Assembly: GCA_963693285.1 (NCBI GenBank)
Contig: OY848925.1
Span: forward strand, 3,636,932-3,700,931
Source of the DNA: Xestospongia muta
Taxonomy: Eukaryota; Porifera; Demospongiae; Haplosclerida; Petrosiidae
Direction: 5' to 3'
DNA length: 64,000 bases
Both the position numbers and the translations under genes were made by a program. Below, piece by piece: positions 46,269-56,924 of this stretch; within the stretch, counting starts at the first letter, position 1; each line of letters begins with the position of its first letter. The notes beneath the pieces are model-generated. The model worked only from the letters and a program-made list of their open reading frames with translations. It did no database searches and was not told the origin of the DNA.

Positions 46269-48240
46269 GACTGAGCTTACTGAAGAAGATATTGCTAGTG
46301 CTGCTCTAAATGAGCCATTAGAGCAACATACCTTGCCAACACTTCGATGGTGGCTTCTTTGCCATGGCATCCAAATATCTAGTTCTCTAAAAAAGTCTCA
46401 GGTTATTGAATAGTAAGCCTCAGTCCTACTCACTGAACATGACATATATTAATTTTATTTATTTAAATGGCATTTAGGATTAGAGATACTAAAAAGAATA
46501 ATGTAAAAGTAGTTGATGTGGATGGGTCGTACTTGTATCGAAAAAGGCAGTTACTTGCAATTCATGGTGGTGATATAATACCTAGTAGTGTACCATTAAG
46601 TGGATGGGAAGTCATCAATGAAATGAACCGTAAAGACATGGCAAAAAGAATACATACAATAACTCATGGTAAATACCATTATGACATTCTAAACAGTGAT
46701 TTAATACATGAATCAGGTCTCATGTATACTTACCTCACCAGTGGTCCTGGGCATATAGGGAAGGATGGAGCATTTAGATCTCTTGAGCGTGGATATAATT
46801 TATGGTCATCTGGTCGGCTAACACATCTAGAGCTTAATAGCTGTCATCCATTGTTTTGTCATATAAGGTGCAAGATGACTCGTTCAATGAAGCAAAGTTT
46901 GTATGGTGTTTATATCCTTCTTCGTAACAATGCTGGATTGGGTAAAGTTGAAGTTGCAAGCTGTGGATGTGCTGCTGAGTATGTCTTACTGTAGCATATA
47001 GTAACATACTCTGATTTTATGTTTATAGAAAATCAGTCATGTTGTGTCCATGTGTTGGGACTATTACACGCTTTAGTTGCCTTGTCACCATGTAGCTTTC
47101 AAGCAAGTAATTCTTCAGAAGAAAGTGAATGTGTTATATTGCCTATTACATCATATGAATGTAAATGGAAAAAAACTTCAAAACGCAAAGAAAGCAATTT
47201 AAAGATCAGTGAAGGAACTTTTGAGAAGCACACTTATGGTCATAGGCGACAACACAGTATTGAAAACCTTTGTGAATTTGACCCTCATCCAGTTGAGTTT
47301 CATGGCACTGCAAACGTTTCTCAATAAAGTAAAAGGAAAAGGTTTGGGTGTGTCTTCATTACTAGACAGTGAATGTACGTGTTGGTCTACAAGTAGTGAT
47401 ATTTCTTTGCCTCCTGTACTTCCTAGTAAAAGCCAGTTGCAGTTTAGTGTTGAAGAGTTGAAGAATAGTTTACAAATTTCGGAACAGCAGATGGGAGAAA
47501 TTGAACAAAGTACTCGTGACCAGAGTCACTCTTTGTGGTTTTCTGTTAGGTGCTATTGTCTCACAGCATAACACTTTGAAGAAATTTATCGTAGACGTCC
47601 ATCTACTTCACCTCATTCATTAGTACTGAGAATTCTTAATCCAAAATCATTTTCTTCTAAAGCTACATGTTGGGGAATAAAGAATGAAGGTGTTGCTCTT
47701 CAAAGATGTTGTGAATACCAGCACTTGCATGGTAATATTGATTTAAAAACTTCAAGATGTGGCTTTGTTATCTGTAAGGAACATCAATTTTTAGGTGTAT
47801 CACCTGATGCAGTCGTTCATGATCCCTCATGCAAAGACTCATTTGTTTTAGCGGAAGTCAAATGCCCATATTCTTCTCCTCATCTCACTCCAATTGAAGC
47901 TTGTAAAGCAGGAAATTTTTTTTGTGAACTTGAAATGAACAGTGATGGTCAAGAAAGACTTAGATCAAAACGTGGACATCCATACTATGCTCAAGTGCAA
48001 GGGCAGATGGCTATAACAGGAAGAAAATGGTGCAACTTTATCATTTATACTGAGAAGGGTATTAACGTTGAGCATATTGATTTTGATCAGGATTTTTGGG
48101 ATAAAGATCTCCTACCTAAACTTGTTGAATTTTTTGATAACTACTTTGCTCCTGAAAGTAGTTGTCCTGTGCATGTTCTAGGAATGAATGTACAAAATTT
48201 GTCAAATTTATTAATTTTACCATTAATTATAATTGATTAA
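46267..48240 (+). pseudogene. SAP - SWIM - YqaJ nuclease-like transposon protein
   Basis: The ATG at 46267 starts MTELTEEDIASAALNEP, then a SAP-like helix pair (LPTLRWWLLCHGIQISSSLK). An exon from 46478 carries FRIRDTKKNNVKVVDVDG and ends CGCAAE, which with QSCCVHVLGLLHAL (47030) forms a CxC...CxH SWIM zinc finger. The C-terminal YqaJ domain has TWGIKNEGVALQRCC, GVSPDAVV (Asp near 47806) and FVLAEVKCPYS (Glu-x-Lys near 47854-47862), the D...ExK core of lambda-exonuclease-like nucleases. These residues are intact. Damage: a junction stop near 46412, a frame mismatch at the SWIM intron, a frameshift near 47300 and a TAA at 47569-47571 in CYCLTA-stop-HFEE. Confidence 0.75.
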
Positions 48241-48779
48241 TTTATTATTAGACAATAAAACTAGTAATCGTCATCATCTGTCAGTTCAGTGTCAGCTTTA
48301 TACTACTATCAGAATCACTCTCTAAAACTGATTTAAAATAATCTTCAACATCATCAATATCATCACTGTCATCACTGATAAGCTGTGAAGATGAAATCAA
48401 AGCTGTTTAAAAATTAGTTAGCCATCCACAAATAGAAACAATCTGATTTGCTAGACGAATCATGGTGAGAGGAAATGTACCATTAAGTATTCTATAATGA
48501 TGAAAATTTCCTTTCAAGATTTAATGAAGGAGGATTGGAGGAATCACCATTAAGGCAGTGTCTACTGCAAATTCGTGAATCCTCAGATATTTCATTTGGA
48601 TTCATATTAAAAGCTGCTAGCCATGATTGACGCTTGGTTTCATTACTAGGAAAAGGAAACATTGATATCACCTTTTCGTTTTCTTTTGTTAATCCACAAA
48701 TTCAGTAAGAATTAGGCATTTTTAACCTATATAGTAAAATTATCATCTATCAATGCAAGCACAGTATTTTACCTAATGG
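48241..48779. other. 3' non-coding part of the YqaJ transposon
   Basis: Between the YqaJ stop and the right inverted repeat. No supported gene; short Asp/Ser-coding minus-strand pieces near 48290-48380 may be an old exon. Confidence 0.4.
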
Positions 48780-49075
48780 CTGACGACAAACCGGAAGTAA
48801 AATGTTTTTTTTACAAAAGAAAACGCCACAAAATCTTGTTATGAAAAACACGCTGTTGTAGAGCCCAAATTTCAATCTTTTAATTGATATTTTTTTAAAA
48901 AAGAATAAACGGTACAGGCGGAAAACTATTGAAGTTCAAAATTGATGTGTTTTTCCATTCACTTCTACAGTAAACTACCCCAAAATGGCGCAAGAATGTA
49001 CCCAGGAAATTACGTCATATTCATTATCTCACTAATGAATTCCTTACAGCTTTACATGAAAAGGCCTATTGCCAA
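48780..49075. repeat. Right terminal inverted repeat, YqaJ transposon
   Basis: Inverted match of 45963-46268, ending GGCCTATTGCCAA. Confidence 0.8.
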
Positions 49076-49329
49076 CCGACCTACCTTGGGAGAATTGGCT
49101 AATACCTCTTTGAGAGGCATATACATTTCCTGTGTAACCCAATCGCTTATGTGTAGTATTGACGAAATAATTTTTAAATTTTTCTTTGATAGAAAACATG
49201 GATTTACATGGGGTTTTATCAGTACAACGATTTGCTGGCTCATTATTCAGACATTTGTGGTGTGAATTTCACACTTATGTGTTACATTTTTAGAATTTTA
49301 TGTTATTTTTTGTAATTGCTGATAAGTAG

Positions 49330-49930
49330 CTTTTTTGAGTTAAAAAATAAATGCTGAAAAGTTGAGATATGAGACCTCATTCTCTGAAGTATAATATTGG
49401 ATAGCGAAACTTCAGAGGACATACAGACATGGCATATTTGTGGAGGTGTCACAAACTAAACTGACATCTGTACCTTGTACATTTGTATGTCCTTCAGTTT
49501 TAGAGAGGAGGTATGTGACGAACGTAACTTCTGTAATTTAACTTCAGTTGCTTGAGCAGCGGTCATTATAGTAAAGTCAAAAATGGGAGGAAATTGGTTC
49601 ACTGCCTGAATGTCAATATGGGAGTGGGCATCAGCTACTGTATTGTCAGTGCCATTGACATGTCTGATATCTGTGGTGAATTTGAAATTAAGTCAAGGTT
49701 TCTGACTTGACAAGGGAAGTACCTGTTGGAATTAGGGAGAAAAGAATAAGTAAGTGGTTTACGATACAGTAAAGACATGAAACTTACGTCCTTCAACAAA
49801 ATGTTGTGAGTATCTTGCTGCTTGCAAGGAGTTCTTGATTGAAGGTGCTGTAACAAATGAAGGGTGCCAGTAGCCAAATTCTTGCCTTGATAAGTGACCA
49901 AGACAGAGGCCCTTCAAATATCGTAAACTT
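49330..49930 (-). pseudogene. Ty3/gypsy RNase H-integrase fragment
   Basis: Minus strand: AARYSQHFVEGRKFHVFT, then TTYLFF at the HKPLTY position, then QVRNLDLIS and TDIRHVNGTDNTVADAHSHI. This is the RNase H end and the linker to integrase of Ty3 pol, spread over frames. No LTRs seen. Confidence 0.65.
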
Positions 49931-49949
49931 TATATCAAAAAAAAAGCAA

Positions 49950-50340
49950 TGAGTGGAAGTGGGATATTAAAATTTTGTATTCTTAACCTAATGGGACCAC
50001 ATCAACAATCAACTTTGTTTTTCTTTTATGAAGTTATGATAGATCTTTGCTCACATGAATTGGATGCTCTGACCTTTAAGAATCTCCAAGCTGACACATA
50101 TCATGCTCTTGCTCTATTTGAAAGAGAGTTTCCAGTGTCACTTAATGTAATTGTTTTTACATCACTTACCGATTTACGTTATAAAGTTTGGACCTTTTTC
50201 AGGTTATTGGATGACTAATTTGAACGTTTAATTCTTCGATAGCCAGAAGAGTGAAAAATCTTTACTACCCTGAGGCAGCAAGATACCCACAATTTAGTTT
50301 CACTATCCTTTCATTTGTAACTAATGAGCCTATAAAAAAG
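49950..50340 (+). pseudogene. DUF4218-like transposon protein fragment
   Basis: Reads LQADTYHALALFEREFPVSL, then NVIVFTSLTDL, a broken FERL segment and, after a frameshift near 50230, SSIARRVKNLYYPEAARYPQ. The LFEREFP...PFERxNSxIxRRVKNxRYPE pattern is that of DUF4218-type proteins of CACTA/EnSpm-like transposons (recollection, not searched). Confidence 0.55.
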
Positions 50341-50444
50341 ATTGTGTACAGAAATATAAGTCAGCGTATACTTACATTGCTCTTTTCCTTCTTTCCATTA
50401 TAAAGTACCTGACAGCTGTAATTTTTCCATAGTAAGTAGGTGAG

Positions 50445-50660
50445 TGAGTGTTAGAATGAGTGAAATATTTGGAATGGACCTACATGAGGGTGATCCTTAG
50501 ATTTTGGCTCACGAGTTTCCTTATTGTCTAAGAATGAAGTGCAACAATAATGTGCACATGTTACAGACATTACTTATTATAGAAATGTATGCGATGGATT
50601 ATGGCTGCAATATTGACTTCAGGGAGGGGAGGAGGTGTTCAGTCCTTGTTTGTCCAGTTA
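50445..50660. repeat. Old dispersed repeat, partner of 35810-36020
   Basis: Direct, degenerate similarity to 35810-36020 as described there. Confidence 0.5.
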
Positions 50661-51089
50661 TTTGAGACCTTTGGACACATTTGGACACCTCTCTATCTTA
50701 GAATAGTCCAAGTTGCCTAAAAGTGTGATGTGTGCCATTTTATTGAACAAGAAATATCCAAATCATCAGACTCATCCATCTCACATCCAATTCAAATGAT
50801 GAACAATGAGGCTGTCGGCAACAAATAGCATGGAATGTTGGAGGTTGGTGTCTACCATGTAAAAGGAACACTCACAACCTCTGCCTATTGGTGAGCAATG
50901 CCCTCTTTGTCCATCTGGTCATGGCATATGACCTGATTTGGCCAGATGAAGTTCTTTGGGATTTCAGAACATCACCTTTTGTAGCGTCGTGATATGTTTG
51001 ATGACCCAAGTAGTCTGAGGGAGCATTTTTCAAAAAAGGAGAAACTACTTTTGACCATATTAACACCTAGAGGGACCAGGCTTTGTTGC

Positions 51090-51300
51090 AGGATTTTTGA
51101 ATGAGCAATGTCACCTTGAGACAGTCTATGGGATTGGAAAAAGCTGACCCTTCTCCTTGACCAACACCACAATTCTGACCACCAAGTTGATGACCTAAGT
51201 GTCCAGACTGAGGTTGTATTTGACCCTGTATAATCTTCACTCGTGTATGTAAAAGTTACTAACTTACTCTTTTATTAATAGTTTTTCGTTACAATTTAAA
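51090..51300. repeat. Copy of 43355-43720 repeat, internally shortened
   Basis: Shares TGAGCAATGTCACCTTGAGA and GGAAAAAGCTGACCCTTCTC near its start. It also shares GTATGTAAAAGTTACTAA near its end with 43660-43720, skipping about 150 bases between. Confidence 0.6.
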
Positions 51301-52213
51301 AATTGACACTATCAAGAGAAAAACAAATAAAACTGTTTTAACATTAATGACATTCCTTGCTTAGCCAACAAAATCATGCTAAAGTTGCCATGCCATCTTT
51401 ATGTGAATTTTATATCATAAACTGAGTGTTTGTAATGCTACCAATTTTTTCAAGAATTTTATAGGGCCTTTGTGCTCATGCTGATTGAGTGCATGGATAA
51501 TTAAAAGAAACTTACCTCGCTATTATAAGCATAGATATTAGAGTCTACTCTAATATCTATGCTATAATAGAATACAGTGTAAACATTGAGTGTAAAAATT
51601 ACTTAAGTTTCCAAGGTGAGACAATATAACAAGACTTGATGAACTAATAATTTGACCCAAGCTTGAAGACTCACTATTCAATAATGAAATTGCTTGATAA
51701 AATTTGACCTAATATTTTTAAAGAATGTCACAATTGAGATTCCTTGTAGTAACATCTAGTACCTTAAAGGGCATTATCAAGTGGATATCTTACTTGCTTG
51801 AGGTCAAAAAGTATAAGCAATATATAATGGGTGGTAAACATTATAATTAACATGTAATGGTTAGTTCAAGAATATTTATGCATACTTTAGTATATAGGCC
51901 CTGGGCCCATTCTGTTCACTTTAATTAGTAACCTTTATATATAGCTTACTATTGAATAATTTTCAAAGTTGCCTAAAACAAATTCATCTATTATGTAAAC
52001 TATTAGAAAATGGTTATCGTGTGCAAAACGTCTTTAAGACAAAGGTTCTACTTTGGGTAGGCCACCTTGATTGGCAATTCTACCCAAATTGAAGCCCAGA
52101 AATTGCTCACATCCACATACCTGTGATGCATTTTCATCAAATGTTTGCGTGAGAGCAGTTGCAAAATCTGCTCATTACAGAGAGTCATTAGGACAATGAT
52201 AAGGAATGACTTT
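51301..52213. other. Non-coding stretch
   Basis: No supported gene. A short inverted pair, ATAGATATTAGAGTAGACTCT and its partner CTAATATCTAT, lies at about 51525-51555. Confidence 0.5.
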
Positions 52214-52690
52214 AAAATGAGCAATCAGTGGTATTGTTTACATCAAGAACTTGTGATGCAAAGATTACTCTACCTGACTCAGTGGCATGATTGCAAATCA
52301 TTTGTAACTCTTCCTGTTTTAAGAATTCCTTCTTTAAAATGATGTCTCTGGTAACGAACTCATCAATATCTCCATTGATATCATGATTACTGTTTCAAAA
52401 GATTTGGAGGCATTGCAATGACTCTTTAACACTTTTCATACATGCTAACACCTTGGGTAGTACATGAAATGTTTTAGATAGCACACATAGTCTGATGTAA
52501 TCCTTCCAACAGGAACACTCATTGTTCATGTGTTCCTCTATCTTCATTAAGCGAAATGGATTACCAGCTCATACTACAAGTAATTTAGCACATGTTAAAG
52601 TAGTATTAAAGACATATTGAGTACATTGAGTCTTGGTGGGATTTTGATCTTCCTTCAGTTGTGATGGGCTCAGCTGTACTAAAAACTATA
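52214..52690 (-). pseudogene. Degenerate exon, unknown protein
   Basis: After a TTTTTAG acceptor at about 52691 the minus strand reads YVFNTTLTCAKLL, MKIEEHMNNECSCWKDYIRL and KTFHVLPKVLACMKSVKE. After one TGA it continues HDINGDIDEFVTRDIILKKE, all in a single frame with only two stops over about 155 codons. That is unusually open for such AT-rich DNA. I do not recognise it. Confidence 0.4.
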
Positions 52691-53285
52691 GCCACCTTCA
52701 ATTTCATAAGCAGTTAATACTTCAATTCCTGCTCATGACTAGTCTCTGTTTTTACCTGATTGCCTGTTGCTGCCATTATGCAAATTTTTTTCAGGTCTTT
52801 ATCTTCCAGTCTAATGTTGGCCATTCATCAAGATATTTCATATCAACGATCTTGCTTTTACTACGACTGAAATACTAAAACAGTTGATCTCTTTAAGTGG
52901 GTGAATAGTCTAGGGAGGTAGCTCCTCCTCCTTTTTGAAATATGATCAGTTTGAGGACGGTTTGGAAGCAAACTGTCATTGGAATACGTGGAAAGAGAGC
53001 AGTACGAAACACATGTGGAACGATGAATCATTATCTGTGTTTATTGTCCTTCCAATTTGGAAGTTGACTGCCACGTTATTTTCAAGGTCTGCTATAAAAG
53101 TTTAAAATGTTTTAGCTTTAGTCCCACGACTGTTCACATCTAGAGCCTCCTCTGCACTTCACCTAATAACATGGAGGAGTGGCTAGATAGTTGGTGGATA
53201 GCAACCGTTGTTAACCAATTAATTAAAATATATTGATTTTAATAAAATAATAATTCAGTGGCTAATAAGATGTCTTCATAGAATC

Positions 53286-53411
53286 ATGGCCTGTGGTTAC
53301 AAAGCTCAAAGAAAGTTATCAGTGAATGTTATTAAGATCACTGTTCTTGCTATTGGTCTATGTATTATAATGGCTCTCCTCTCCTTACGAACTATGTTTT
53401 ACTACGTTTCT
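53286..53411 (+). CDS. First exon of a possible membrane or secreted protein
   Basis: The ATG at 53286 gives MACGYKAQRKLS, then a strongly hydrophobic stretch VIKITVLAIGLCIIMALLSL (signal anchor or transmembrane), and stops at a TCT|GTAAGT donor. A 27-base in-phase micro-exon (YCAYFIATS, 53533-53559) with acceptor TTTTAG and donor GTAAGT may follow. The next block (GSSCNNMN, about 53645) then hits a stop, so the gene may be a small protein or may join the exon at 54001. Confidence 0.4.
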
Positions 53412-54000
53412 GTAAGTATTCTTTAATTAAATTGCTACATTAACACGATTTTGACACACACACATTATAAATTTGTGAATTGATAATATTTTTTGCCATC
53501 AAATATTTTGTCATGTATCATGTACTGTTTTAGTATTGCGCTTATTTTATAGCTACTTCTGTAAGTATATGAAATGAATTTATGCATTTTGTAATTCTAT
53601 TATGATTATATCATATATTAGTAGGAAATGTTTTTTGACTTTTAGGGTTCATCCTGTAACAACATGAATTAAACCTCTGTCTAGCTTTCTTATGTAACAC
53701 TTAGTGAGTGGTTATATATTATAACTATGACAACTTTACATTGTGTATTTTAATGTAATACAGAGAAACCTGCTTTAGTGACAAGTTCTATCCTGCAACC
53801 ACTTTTCTCTAACAACCACTCTGAGTAGTTCTATAATAATATATAAGAAAACCTATCCTAAAAAATAAGTGTATGCTGCTGATTGGTCCCATGTAGTTGC
53901 TTTAGATAGGTAGGTTTCACTGTTGCACACTGTTAAGTAAAGCATTAATTGGTTGGATTATATTAATGTCTTTTAAATTTATTATTGATAACGGAAATAG

Positions 54001-54222
54001 CTCTTTGTACAAGTAATTCATTCAATTCTACTCTTCAAAATATAACATGTAGTGATGATTTTAGTGAACAGAACAATGCATGTCAATCTCAATGTGACAG
54101 ATTTGAACAAGGTACTCATGGTGAAAGTCAACTTTGGATATACTCAGAATTAATAGCATCATGTGTTTCTTTGTTATTTAATATACTGATTGTAGCAATA
54201 TCAATCAAGAATCACAAAACAA
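54001..54222 (+). CDS. Exon with Cys-rich ectodomain and transmembrane helix
   Basis: Follows an AAATAG acceptor-like site. It encodes LCTSNSFNSTLQNITCSDDF, ACQSQCDRFEQGTHGES and then SELIASCVSLLFNILIVAIS, a clear transmembrane helix, ending at an AAT|GTGAGT donor. It contains N-glycosylation sequons (NST, NIT). It could be the ectodomain-TM1 part of a receptor; later transmembrane exons were not found before 56500. Confidence 0.4.
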
Positions 54223-56523
54223 TGTGAGTTTATCATATGTATATGTAAAATGTAAGCAGTTACTTTAACAACTATCTACCGTATATGAGTGGCTTCCTAT
54301 AGAATGTAGAATTCTTATGAATTACTCAATGTATAATTGTTGACATAGTATGCCATTAATACAACAAGTCATTCACATGAACTCTACATTCCATAATATC
54401 CACCCAGATAGGCCATAAATTTGTTTGTGAAAGTATCATATTCACTATACAGTGTAAATACATGAACATGATCATAAATTTTTTTTAAGTTTTCATATCC
54501 ATCTATCTTGTAAATATATGTAGACATTGATATTGTTCTGTGATAGGTATGTTATATTCTTATATAATGACAATTGATCAAGGTTTAATTCTTTATAAAG
54601 CACTCTTTGTCATCATCATTTCTAAAAAGATCAGTAAACAATCATAATATCTAATAAGTTAACTTACAATAGTAGGTATTAACAAATGTCATCAGACCAA
54701 CTCCAGTAGTTGCAAGTCAACCTACTATAGATAAATTAATTTATTTGTTCTAAAATTATAATTAATATACAGCTCATGATGACAATTAGAACATTATTAT
54801 TACTTATAATTATATTACAAATAACAAAAATATGTAGTAAATTAATAATTATTTTACAAAAATAGAAAAAATTTTAATTATCTTGTGTTTCTATCAACTT
54901 GGTAGCAACCTCCAGCAGTAGACAGTTTTACTCTAAAATGAAAAGTAGCTCTAGAAGAAAGGTATCATTTAGTTTATAGCAGCATCCTGTCAAATAACTC
55001 TAGTAGTACTGGCCTACTATAATTGAAATATAATTATTATAATTGACAAAAGTTTGTTCTATGTTAAAATCACTGAACAATTACAGGGTACAACAGTCTA
55101 TGTAGGTCTCAGGAGAAAGAAAAATTAGATGCCAGAAAAATCCATATGCTTTGTAAACCCTCCTATTCTAAGAAACCTCTCAGATGCTTGCTAGAAAGAT
55201 GGATCAAAACTAATAAGTCTCAATACCAGATCTTAAAAAGGAATAAATGGCTAAAAATTTTCAAATCCTCCATACCATTAAAAACTAATTAAAGTAACAC
55301 CACATGCAATCCTAGATTGATATAATAAATAATAAAATACACAACCTATATAAGAAATCTTCAAATTATCAAGACAAGTAGAAAACAAAGGTAAACGATA
55401 TCCTACATGTCAGTAAAATATAAAGAACATATGTCAATTCAAAATAAAAATCTTCAGATCTTTAAGGCTAACAAACAACCATGAAGAATTCTAGACTAAG
55501 TAAATGAAATAGAAAATATAAAAATTGAGTAGATCCAGGACCTCAGTAAAAAATCTAAATGCCAGTAAGACAGAGAAAAATGAACTATTGTTTTAAATAC
55601 AAGTATAATTATATCAATTGTTTGAGCCCTTGATGTCAAAACAACAACAATAATCCAAAAAATCCTAGAATAATTGAGATTCAAGTAAAATCCAAGAACC
55701 CAGTAGAATAAAGAAGAAATCAGATCACCAGAGTTGACTGAATTAATATTAATGATTGGGAAGTCATAAAAAACATTTGAGATTGGAGATCATAGTTTTG
55801 GAAGGGATTCTACATAATGAAGGGATTCTACATGTTATAGGATATAATGAAGGGGCTTGTTTATGCTATATGACATAATGAAGGAGTTCTACATGTTACC
55901 AGATGTATTGAAGATATATAGTGCACTTGTATTTTATACTAGAAATGCTGTATTAAATTAAATCCCATCCGTTAGGACTATTTTAAAGTGTAATTTTATT
56001 AGAAGCATAATGTATCATGCTTACCAGTAAAATGGGCTATGTTATAGTTGAATAGTCAATTTATTATTGTTTATTGTAAGTTGGAAACAATAACAAGCTA
56101 AGTGTACACAATGGATTTGAATAAAATATGTTATATGTCATTCTTATACAATAGTTTGCACAAAGAAATACACTAGTCTATTTCACTCAGTGACATCAGT
56201 AATACTGGCATATGTGTTATCTGGCAGGCGTAGCAATGTCTATGTAGAGATGGCACTATCTTTCATCTTGCTATTATTATTATGTTTCTGGTTTCCTTTA
56301 TAATAAATATAAAACTACAAGGCGTAAACACATTAAAATTCTGAGGAAAAGTATGATTTTACATGAAATATCTACTTTAATAATCTTGTATAATACTTTT
56401 AACAAATAAAAGTAATGAATTAGGCAGTTCTAACTCTGTAACATATTCATAAGAAAATAACAAAGTCAATAAAAAATATAGTTTAGTAAAGCAGCGTTCA
56501 ATTTTATAACAAGGCCTCTGATG
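54223..56523. other. Non-coding AT-rich stretch
   Basis: No supported gene. It holds a short tandem repeat at 55795-55905. Confidence 0.5.
55795..55905. repeat. Short imperfect tandem repeat
   Basis: Three to four units built on ATAATGAAGGGATTCTACAT, some extended by GTTAT-GGAT sequences. Confidence 0.6.
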
Positions 56524-56773
56524 TATGGGGTGTGATCTGTGTCAAAATTATTAAGTCCAACATGCCTATATTTATGCATAACAGGAATGCCAACATATCT
56601 CTATTAAGAACAACATGGATGCCAGCATGCTCATATTTATCATATATGAACATCAAGATGCATGTATACTTGCATAATAACACAATATTTTTTTCATATA
56701 TGGACATCAAGATGCATGCGTATTCGCATAATAACACCATGTTTTTTTGGAATAAAACTAAGAGAAATAATAT
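56524..56773. repeat. Left terminal inverted repeat, HECT/integrase transposon
   Basis: Pairs with 62384-62634 over nearly its whole length. It has two internal CATATATGAACATCAAGATG-type units that are themselves duplicated. The right copy lacks about 25 bases near the inner end. Confidence 0.88.
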
Positions 56774-56924
56774 AACTTAATATTATTTAGTTTGGAAGTA
56801 AAAGACGGTAATTACTTTTTGCGTCATAACTAATAACGTTTTTGGCGCGCTAAACTATTCATACAAGAGTGCCACAAAGTCGATCGCTTGTTTTCTCTAC
56901 AACGTTTCTCTTAATTAGCTATCC

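Larger units (their letters stand above)
45963..49075 (+). mobile_element. DNA transposon encoding a YqaJ-type nuclease protein
   Basis: Long terminal inverted repeats (45963-46268 and 48780-49075) flank one plus-strand gene (46267-48240). The outermost 27 bp (45963-45989 against 49049-49075) match with one mismatch, a less conserved ~30 bp follows, then ~240 bp of good match. A separate YqaJ-like protein is known, to my recollection, from eukaryotic ISL2EU-type transposons. No transposase is visible here, so this copy would need one in trans. The left end abuts a DIRS remnant and the right flank is not DIRS. Confidence 0.75.
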
